From 13-1-40CM-70-15 sp964641215 (GTDB lineage: Bacteria > Gemmatimonadota > Gemmatimonadetes > Gemmatimonadales > GWC2-71-9): 18,302 nt of DNA. The number at the start of each line of letters is the position of its first letter. Position 1 is the stretch's first letter. Of this stretch, positions 13,347 through 18,302 are shown in pieces. The notes beneath the pieces were generated by a model. The model saw nothing but the letters and a program-made list of their open reading frames with translations, did not search any database and was not told the origin of the DNA. The stretch covers positions 1-18,302 of the forward strand of contig CAZXKD010000038.1 of NCBI GenBank assembly GCA_964641215.1, given 5' to 3'. The translations under genes were made by a program, and so were the position numbers.

Positions 13347-13889
13347 TCACTGGGCCAGCCCGATCTGGCGCATGAACTCGTGGCCGTCCCAGAACAGCCA
13401 TTCGTGATCCATCGTGCTGCCCTTCCAATGGCCGATAGTCACCATCGTCAGCCGGAAGGACTTGCCCGTCGGCGCGAGCGTCTTGCCGTCCGGGGTCGGC
13501 ATGGGTCGCGTGAACGTGCCGGTCATGACGCCCGTGACGCACGTCCAATCTCCGGACCCGAACCGGATGGGGTGCACGGCGATCCTGGTGTCGGGGGCGT
13601 AGACGAACATCCCTTTCAGGTCCTCGATGTGCCTGGCGATCCCCCGGGTCTCGTGGCCGTCGGGCCACGTGACCACGATGTCGGACGCATGGCTCTCGGA
13701 GAGACGGTCCCACTTCTGATTGCTGAAGACGTCGAAGTCGAGCGTGTCGAAGACCTTCAGACGCTGTTCGACGGGATTCGCCTGCTGAGCCGGCGCGGCG
13801 CTGTGGGCTGACCGGGTCACGGGAGACGCGAGGAGCGCGATCCCGACCACCGCGATCAGTGCGCACGCGGCCAGAGTGAGATCCTTCAT
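13347..13889 (-). CDS. Secreted SnoaL-like (NTF2-fold) protein
   Basis: 180 residues. The N-terminus MKDLTLAACALIAVVGIALLASPVTRSAHS is a signal peptide with a basic start, hydrophobic core and probable cleavage near AHSA (about 32), so export is expected. The mature part, with SDIVVTWPDGHETRGIARHIEDLKGMF, APTGKSFRLTMVTIGHWKGSTMDHEWLFWDGHEFMRQIGLA, matches the SnoaL/ester-cyclase pattern of the NTF2 fold. Actual catalysis is unproven. ATG 13889 is chosen over the in-frame start at 13979 because GGAGG stands 6-7 nt upstream and the signal peptide begins there. It converges on the NTF2-like gene, with 22 nt between stop codons. A candidate promoter and a palindrome lie upstream (13951-13979). 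Confidence 0.82.
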   Translation of the reverse strand: MKDLTLAACALIAVVGIALLASPVTRSAHSAAPAQQANPVEQRLKVFDTLDFDVFSNQKWDRLSESHASDIVVTWPDGHETRGIARHIEDLKGMFVYAPDTRIAVHPIRFGSGDWTCVTGVMTGTFTRPMPTPDGKTLAPTGKSFRLTMVTIGHWKGSTMDHEWLFWDGHEFMRQIGLAQ

Positions 13890-13950
13890 TGCCGTCCTCC
13901 TGTCATGAGGTTCCGTCCTGCGAGCGCGTTCGATCCGAGTGCGAAGCATC

Positions 13951-13979
13951 ATCATACTCGGCGCACGCCGGCGTGCCAC
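13951..13979 (-). promoter_or_regulatory. Candidate promoter with palindromic operator
   Basis: On the minus strand, TATGAT (13956-13951) is a strong -10 match about 60 nt ahead of the SnoaL-like gene. GTGGCA 17 nt upstream is a 4/6 match to -35. The spacer between them is occupied by a perfect 14-bp palindrome, GCACGCCGGCGTGC (13963-13976), well placed for a repressor. The assignment rests on position and consensus only. Confidence 0.45.
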
Positions 13980-13980
13980 A

Positions 13981-13991
13981 CCCCCCCCCCC
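13981..13991. repeat. 11-C homopolymer in the divergent intergenic region
   Basis: Eleven consecutive C on the plus strand, just outside the candidate -35 of the SnoaL-like gene and 42 nt before the DUF1801 start. Its length would alter promoter spacing if it slips during replication; sequencing error in such a tract is also likely. Confidence 0.7.
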
Positions 13992-14032
13992 GGAGCTTGT
14001 CGCGTGTCGGTAGGCGAGGCACCTTCAACCCC

Positions 14033-14479
14033 ATGCCGCGCTCCACTGCCAAGACCCCCGACGAGTACCTCGCCCAGCTGCCCGACGACCGCCGCGCCGT
14101 CGTCAGCTCGGTGCGCAAACACGTCCTTCGTCACCTTCCCAAGGGCTATCAGGAGACGATGAGCGCGGGGATGATCGCCTACGTCGTTCCCCTCGAGCGC
14201 TTCCCCAAGACTTACAACGGGCAGCCGCTCTGGTACGCGGCGCTCGCGTCCGAAAAGAGCTACTGCTCGCTCCACCTCATGCGCGCCTACGGTGATCCCC
14301 AACAGGTGGCGAAGCTGAAGGAGGGATTCAAGCGCGCCGGCAAGAAGCTGGATATGGGGAAGGCCTGTCTGCGCTTCAAGGGCGTGGAGGACCTGGAGCT
14401 GGACGTCATCGGGGAAGTGATTGCGAGCACCCCACCCGAGGCCTTCATCGCAATGTACGAGAAGAGCCGGCGGCGGTAG
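14033..14479 (+). CDS. DUF1801 family protein
   Basis: 148 residues. The opening TPDEYLAQLPDDRRAVVSSVRKHVLRHLPKGYQETMSAGMIAYVVPLERF, and YAALASEKSYCSLHLM in the middle, are characteristic of DUF1801 (YdhG-like), small soluble alpha/beta proteins related in fold to the frataxin-like YjbR/YdhG group. The molecular role is unknown. The frame is open upstream to 13889, but that part crosses the poly-C tract and the promoter region. The ATG at 14033 matches the family start. The ribosome-binding site is weak (GAGG, 13 nt or more upstream). A related small-protein family (OmdA-like) occurs two genes downstream, a pairing that hints at a shared stress or metal theme without proving it. Confidence 0.82.
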   Translation: MPRSTAKTPDEYLAQLPDDRRAVVSSVRKHVLRHLPKGYQETMSAGMIAYVVPLERFPKTYNGQPLWYAALASEKSYCSLHLMRAYGDPQQVAKLKEGFKRAGKKLDMGKACLRFKGVEDLELDVIGEVIASTPPEAFIAMYEKSRRR

Positions 14480-14517
14480 AACCAAACGCCGCCTCCCCCC
14501 ACCGACTCCTCCCCCCC

Positions 14518-15270
14518 GTGCTGATCAAGGCGTGTCTCAACGGATCGCGGGCGCCGGGCGTCCATCCAGCCTTGCCGGTCACGCCTGCCGCGCTGGCCAG
14601 CGCCGCCGCGGGCGCCGTATCAGCCGGCGCCGGCGCTATCCATTTCCACGTTCGCGACGCTCAGGGACGCGAGAGTCTGGCCCCGGACGACGTGGCTCGT
14701 ACCCTCATGGCCGTCCGCGCAGCTGTTCCCGGGACAGCGATCGGCGTCAGCACCGGGGCGTGGATCGTGTCCGATCCGACCGAACGCCTCGCGCTGGTGG
14801 CGGCGTGGCCCCAGTGGCCGGATTTCGCTGCCGTCAACTTCCACGAGCCGGGAGCCGTCGCCCTCGCTGAGTACCTGCTGAGCCGCGGCATCGGCGTGGA
14901 AGCGGGTGTGCGCGACGCCGGCGCGGCGCGGGTCTGGGTGAACAGCGGCCTGGCGGCGCGCTGTCTGCGGGTGATGTTCGAGCCGCCGGCGGCCGTCCTC
15001 GAAGAGGCACTCAGTGCGGTCGACGGAATCGAGGCTGTACTCACCGGCGCCGCCGCTTCCTGCCCCCGGCTCCTGCACGGGCTCGACGCGACGGTCTGGG
15101 CTCTCATCGACGACGCCGCTCGCCGCGGCTACGACACGCGAGTGGGCCTGGAGGACACCCTGCGGCTCCCTGATGGCGGCGTCGCTCCGAGCAACGCGGC
15201 CCTGGTCGCGGAGGCGTGGCGGCGCGTCTCCCAGCGCGGCGTCGGGTGGGGAAGGGGGAGGCGACGGTGA
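14518..15270 (+). CDS. BKACE-family beta-keto acid cleavage enzyme
   Basis: 250 residues of the DUF849/BKACE (3-keto-5-aminohexanoate cleavage enzyme) family, TIM-barrel enzymes that use acetyl-CoA and a divalent metal to cleave beta-keto acids to acetoacetate and a CoA ester. Seen: HPALPVTPAAL near the N-terminus; HFHVRD at 42-48, giving two metal-ligand His (H42, H44) with R47 and D48; GVSTGAWI; VNFHEPG; and VGLEDTLRLPDG near the C-terminus, with the expected metal-ligand Glu. It is shorter than the lysine-fermentation enzyme (about 270-310), so the substrate is probably different and cannot be named. The GTG start follows a C-rich stretch without a Shine-Dalgarno. The stop overlaps the next gene (GTGA). 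Confidence 0.85.
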   Translation: MLIKACLNGSRAPGVHPALPVTPAALASAAAGAVSAGAGAIHFHVRDAQGRESLAPDDVARTLMAVRAAVPGTAIGVSTGAWIVSDPTERLALVAAWPQWPDFAAVNFHEPGAVALAEYLLSRGIGVEAGVRDAGAARVWVNSGLAARCLRVMFEPPAAVLEEALSAVDGIEAVLTGAAASCPRLLHGLDATVWALIDDAARRGYDTRVGLEDTLRLPDGGVAPSNAALVAEAWRRVSQRGVGWGRGRRR

Positions 15271-15845
15271 GCCCGACGTTCTTCAGGAATCCCGCCGCGT
15301 TTCGCCGCTGGCTCGAGAAGAACCACACCGCCGCCCGCGAGCTGTGGGTCGGGCTCGTCAAGAAGCACGCCGGCAAGGTGGGCCTCCTCTATGCCGAAGC
15401 ATTGGATCAAGCCCTGTGCTTCGGCTGGATCGACGGCGTGCGCCGGCGCATCGACGACCACCGCTGGACCATTCGGTTCACCCCCCGCAAATCGAGCAGT
15501 GTCTGGAGCCACGTCAACATCCGGCGCGTGAGAGAGCTCACAGCCCTCGGCCTGATGCGACCGGCCGGGTTGCAGGCGTTCCGCCGGCGCGACGAGAAGC
15601 GGTCGAGACTGTACTCGTACGAAAACATCAAGCGCGGTCGACGGCTGGATCCCACATACGCGAGGCGATTCCGGGCGAACCAGCAGGCGTGGACGTTCTT
15701 CGAGACGCAGGCCCCGTCGTATCAGCGCACGACCCAGTGGTGGGTCATGAGCGCCAAGCAGGAAGCAACGCGACTGCGGCGACTCGCTGTGCTGATCGAG
15801 CGCTCGGCTGAGGGCGCGCGCTTGGGCCAATTCACGAGGCGGTGA
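15267..15845 (+). CDS. YdeI/OmpD-associated (OmdA) family protein
   Basis: 192 residues. FFRNPAAFRRWLEKNHTAARELWVGLVKKHAGK, then LLYAEALDQALCFGWIDGVRRRIDDHRWTIRFTPRKSSSVWSHVNIRRVREL, is the recognised pattern of the YdeI/OmdA (bacteriocin-protection) family. It is a soluble basic protein with no signal peptide; biochemical function is unknown, and the family name comes from resistance phenotypes in enterobacteria. GTG 15267 overlaps the stop of the BKACE gene by 4 nt, and a strong AGGGGGAGG lies 5 nt upstream, so this start is preferred to the in-frame ATG at 15216 inside the upstream gene. Translation is likely coupled to the BKACE gene. Confidence 0.85.
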   Translation: MSPTFFRNPAAFRRWLEKNHTAARELWVGLVKKHAGKVGLLYAEALDQALCFGWIDGVRRRIDDHRWTIRFTPRKSSSVWSHVNIRRVRELTALGLMRPAGLQAFRRRDEKRSRLYSYENIKRGRRLDPTYARRFRANQQAWTFFETQAPSYQRTTQWWVMSAKQEATRLRRLAVLIERSAEGARLGQFTRR

Positions 15846-15855
15846 GACAGATCGT

Positions 15856-15890
15856 GTGCGGGTTCCATTCCCGCGCATTATCTTCTCCCT
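15856..15890 (+). promoter_or_regulatory. Candidate hsp20 promoter with inverted repeat
   Basis: The inverted repeat 15856-15876 has the core GCGGG and CCCGC around TTCCATT, extended by a G-T and a G-C pair. TATCTT (15879-15884) lies directly after it, exactly 6 nt before the ATG at 15891. Transcription from that box would begin at or beside the ATG, giving a leaderless mRNA. The repeat could be an operator; it does not resemble CIRCE. Confidence 0.4.
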
Positions 15891-16382
15891 ATGCCTCCGT
15901 TCGACAGCAGTAGCGGGCCTTCCGGCGGTCCGCCCCCCCCCAACCGGCCCTCCCGCGGGGGGTCGGGGCCGTACTCGGTGCACCTGGCCGACGAGCTGGA
16001 GGTCTATTTCAACGAGGTGGCGCACGGCCGCCCTGTCGGCTTCGTCGCCTCGCCCAAATGGAAACCCCCCACCGACATCTACGAGACGGAAGGCGAGCTC
16101 GTCTTCCACATGGACATCGCTGGGATGCGGGCCGACGACTTCAGCGTCGAGTTCGCCGAAGGCATCCTCACGATCAGCGGCGAGCGCACCCCACGTCGCG
16201 AAGGCAAGCGTCACTACCACGGGATGGAAGTGCAGATCGGGCCGTTCGAGCGGCGCTTCCGGGTGCCGGTTCCCGTCAATCCGTCCAGCATCCGCGCGAG
16301 CTACGAGCACGGGTTTCTCGAGATCCGGCTGACGAAGATCCCTGACCGCCGCTCGGGGCTCCAGTCCGTGAAGGTCACCTGA
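15891..16382 (+). CDS. Small heat-shock protein (Hsp20/alpha-crystallin)
   Basis: 163 residues. ATP-independent holdase that binds unfolding proteins. A flexible Ser/Gly/Pro-rich N-terminus (about 1-55) includes PPPP encoded by a run of nine C (15933-15941). The alpha-crystallin domain spans about 57-152: PPTDIYETEGELVFHMDIAGMRADDFSVEFAEGILTISGER, then HGMEVQIGPFERRFRVPVPVNPSSIRASYEHGFLEIRLTK, all with the usual family residues. The C-terminal tail ends SVKVT, where VKV may stand in for the I-x-I motif that docks neighbouring dimers. No Shine-Dalgarno is visible ahead of the ATG. The stop is 1 nt before the lon start, so the pair is one transcription unit coupling holding and degradation of damaged protein. 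Confidence 0.95.
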   Translation: MPPFDSSSGPSGGPPPPNRPSRGGSGPYSVHLADELEVYFNEVAHGRPVGFVASPKWKPPTDIYETEGELVFHMDIAGMRADDFSVEFAEGILTISGERTPRREGKRHYHGMEVQIGPFERRFRVPVPVNPSSIRASYEHGFLEIRLTKIPDRRSGLQSVKVT

Positions 16383-16383
16383 C

Positions 16384-18302
16384 GTGGAGCGCCATCCAGT
16401 CCTGCCCCTCGGGCAGCTGGTGGTCTACCCGCATGTGGTGCTGCCGCTCGCCATCACCGACCCGGCGGCGGTGGCGCTGCTGGACGAGGTGGTGCAAGGC
16501 AACAAGCGGGTGCTCCTGGGCGTGGTGAAACCGAGCGGGGGCCAAGAGCCGGTCGAAGGGCCGGCCATGCTCGCCCGTCCCGACCAGCTGTACGAGGTCG
16601 GGACGCTCGCGTCGGTGGTGCGGATGCTCAAGCTCGGCGACGGCTCGATGCGCGTGATGCTGCAGGGACTGCAGCGCGCCCGCATGGTGGACGCGACGAT
16701 GGAGGACCACTGGATCACTGCCGGGGTCACGATCCTGCCCGAGCAGGTCGTGGAGGACGCCCGCGTCGAGGCGCTCAAGCGCTCCGTGGTGGCGCAGTTC
16801 TCCCGGGTGATCGACATCGCTCCCTACCTCGGCGATGAGCTGCACGAAGTGCTCGCGGGCATCACCGACGCGGGAAAGCTCGCCGACTTCGTCGCCGCCA
16901 ACCTGGACCTGGCGCTCCCGGCCAAGGCGGAGCTGCTCGCGCTCGACGACGTCACCCGCCGCCTGGAGCGGCTCACCGAGCTGCTCGCCGCCGAGCTGCA
17001 GGTGCTCGAGGTGGGGAGCCAGATCCAGGAGAAGGTCAAGCTGCGGCTCGACGAGAACCAGCGCGAGTACGTGTTGCGTGAGCAGCTCAACATCATCAAG
17101 CAGGAGCTGGGCGAGGCCGAAACCGACGACGAGCTCGAGGAGCTGGTCACACGCCTCAACGAGGCCGGCCTGTCGGCGGAGGCCCGCAAGGTGTCCGACC
17201 GCGAGCTCAAGCGCTTGCGGCAGATGCCGCCGCAATCGGCCGAGTACCACGTCGCCCGCACGTATCTCGAGACGATCGCGGGCTTGCCGTGGAACCGCGT
17301 GTCCCAGGACCGGCTCGACCTCAAGACGGCGCGCGAGATCCTGGACCGCGACCACTACGACCTGAAGACCGTCAAGGAGCGGATCCTCGAGTACCTCGCG
17401 GTGCGCACGTTGAACCCGGAAGCCAAAGGGAGCATCCTGTGCTTCGTAGGGCCGCCGGGCGTGGGAAAGACGTCGCTGGGACAGAGCATCGCCGAAGCGC
17501 TGGGTCGCAAATTCACCCGCGTCTCGCTCGGCGGCGTGCGCGACGAAGCGGAGGTGCGCGGCCATCGCCGCACCTACGTGGGCGCGATCCCGGGCCGCAT
17601 CCTGCACGCGCTGCAGCGCTGCGAGACCCGGAACCCGGTCCTGATGCTGGACGAGGTCGACAAGATGGGCGCCGACGTCCGCGGCGACCCCACCGCCGCG
17701 CTGCTCGAGGTGCTCGACCCGGCGCAGAACAGCACCTTCGTCGACCACTACCTGGAGGTGCCCTTCGACCTCTCCGGCGTCATGTTCATTGCCACGGCGA
17801 ACAGCCTCGGCCCGATCCCCGACCCCTTGCTCGACCGCATGGAGGTGCTCACCCTCCCCGGCTACACGCCCGGCGAGAAGCTCGCCATCGCGCAACGCTA
17901 CCTGCTGCCGCGCCAGCTGCGCGAGACCGGGCTCGCACCCGAGCGGGCCAAGCTCGTCGACGCCGCCCTGGAGCGGCTGATCGCCGAGTACACGCGCGAG
18001 GCCGGCGTGCGGCAGCTCGAGCGCGAGATCCAGGGCGTGCTGCGCAAGGCGGCCCTCGAGGTCGTCGAGGGCCAGGCCGAGGCCGTGAAGATCGGCCCCA
18101 AGAATCTCGAGAAGTACGCCGGGCCGCCCACGGTGCAAAGCGAGGTGGCGGGCCGGGCACCCGAAGTCGGCGTCGCCACCGGGCTGGCGTGGACACCGGT
18201 AGGTGGCGACATCATGTTCATCGAGGCGATTCAGATGCCCGGCAAGGGCCAGATCACCCTGACCGGGCAGCTGGGCGACGTGATGAAGGAGTCCGCGCAG
18301 GC
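16384..18302 (+). CDS. lon: ATP-dependent protease Lon, 3' end cut by window edge
   Basis: The first 639 residues of Lon, a cytoplasmic AAA+ serine protease that unfolds and degrades damaged and regulatory proteins. The substrate-binding LON domain (about 4-190, beginning HPVLPLGQLVVYPHVVLPL) is followed by a helical, coiled-coil segment (about 195-300) with LDENQREYVLREQLNIIKQELGE. The AAA+ module has Walker A GPPGVGKT at 356-363, Walker B LMLDEVDK with D423 and E424, and sensor-1 ATAN. Residue numbering at these motifs matches my recollection of E. coli Lon. The protease domain has just begun at GQLGDVMKESAQA; the catalytic Ser and Lys lie beyond the window. GTG 16384 is used because family proteins begin here; it follows the hsp20 stop by 1 nt, with AAGG about 10 nt upstream. 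Confidence 0.97.
   Translation, partial: MERHPVLPLGQLVVYPHVVLPLAITDPAAVALLDEVVQGNKRVLLGVVKPSGGQEPVEGPAMLARPDQLYEVGTLASVVRMLKLGDGSMRVMLQGLQRARMVDATMEDHWITAGVTILPEQVVEDARVEALKRSVVAQFSRVIDIAPYLGDELHEVLAGITDAGKLADFVAANLDLALPAKAELLALDDVTRRLERLTELLAAELQVLEVGSQIQEKVKLRLDENQREYVLREQLNIIKQELGEAETDDELEELVTRLNEAGLSAEARKVSDRELKRLRQMPPQSAEYHVARTYLETIAGLPWNRVSQDRLDLKTAREILDRDHYDLKTVKERILEYLAVRTLNPEAKGSILCFVGPPGVGKTSLGQSIAEALGRKFTRVSLGGVRDEAEVRGHRRTYVGAIPGRILHALQRCETRNPVLMLDEVDKMGADVRGDPTAALLEVLDPAQNSTFVDHYLEVPFDLSGVMFIATANSLGPIPDPLLDRMEVLTLPGYTPGEKLAIAQRYLLPRQLRETGLAPERAKLVDAALERLIAEYTREAGVRQLEREIQGVLRKAALEVVEGQAEAVKIGPKNLEKYAGPPTVQSEVAGRAPEVGVATGLAWTPVGGDIMFIEAIQMPGKGQITLTGQLGDVMKESAQ

Noticed and set aside
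16375..18138. Minus-strand open frame of 587 residues opposite lon
   Set aside because: Low-complexity Leu/His/Val-Arg pattern typical of antisense to GC3-rich genes; lon on the plus strand is unequivocal.
1..18302. tRNA, rRNA, transposase, integrase or phage genes
   Set aside because: Looked for on both strands; no cloverleaf, rRNA segment or recombinase motif recognised.

Overview
This is a GC-rich, tightly packed bacterial chromosome segment. The codon bias towards G/C in third positions, the long meaningless ORFs on antisense strands, and the gene repertoire (leucine dehydrogenase, BKACE, OmdA/DUF1801 proteins, MacB-type permease, short-chain acyl-CoA oxidation) suggest an environmental, soil- or sediment-type bacterium. 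Gemmatimonadota or a neighbouring phylum is my best guess, from overall flavour only; no marker here proves it. A run of exactly 100 N (11433-11532) shows this is a draft or metagenome scaffold, so the two sides of that gap may not be adjacent or correctly spaced.

Layout. (a) 1-2300: valS on the minus strand, running off the left edge, divergent from a small one-helix membrane protein. They are separated by a long hairpin of repeated GTCCGAC units, and a fragment of the same repeat lies in frame inside valS. (b) 2304-4256: thrS, complete. (c) 4260-4337: a second, unrelated long hairpin made of GCGGATT heptamers. (d) 4353-10972: a plus-strand run with overlaps or short gaps: thiolase, bioY, 3-hydroxyacyl-CoA dehydrogenase, acyl-CoA dehydrogenase, Leu/Val-type amino acid dehydrogenase, rpiB and glyA. 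(e) 11002-12669: a membrane methyltransferase-like gene cut at its 3' end by the gap, and a MacB/FtsX-type permease cut at its 5' end by it. (f) 12725-13889: a mini membrane ORF and an NTF2-like ORF that look like the halves of one frameshifted gene, facing a secreted SnoaL-like protein. (g) 14033-15845: DUF1801, BKACE-like and OmdA-like genes. (h) 15891-18302: hsp20 and lon, a protein-quality-control pair; lon runs off the right edge before its protease active site.

How the genes work together. Thiolase, 3-hydroxyacyl-CoA dehydrogenase and acyl-CoA dehydrogenase give three of the four steps of short-chain acyl-CoA interconversion; no enoyl-CoA hydratase is in view. The amino acid dehydrogenase would feed branched-chain oxo acids into the same acyl-CoA pool, and BioY would import biotin for acyl-CoA carboxylases. 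rpiB and glyA are housekeeping pentose-phosphate and one-carbon genes at the end of the same run. Hsp20 holds unfolded protein and Lon degrades it.

The most unusual features are the two families of short-unit hairpin repeats, one with a copy inside the coding sequence of an essential tRNA synthetase. Also notable are a recurring arrangement in which a -10-like box sits 6-8 nt from the start codon (possible leaderless mRNAs), the split membrane-anchor/NTF2 gene, and several long C/G homopolymers. I see no CRISPR array, phage, transposase, tRNA or rRNA gene, and nothing that clearly amounts to a wholly new multi-gene system.
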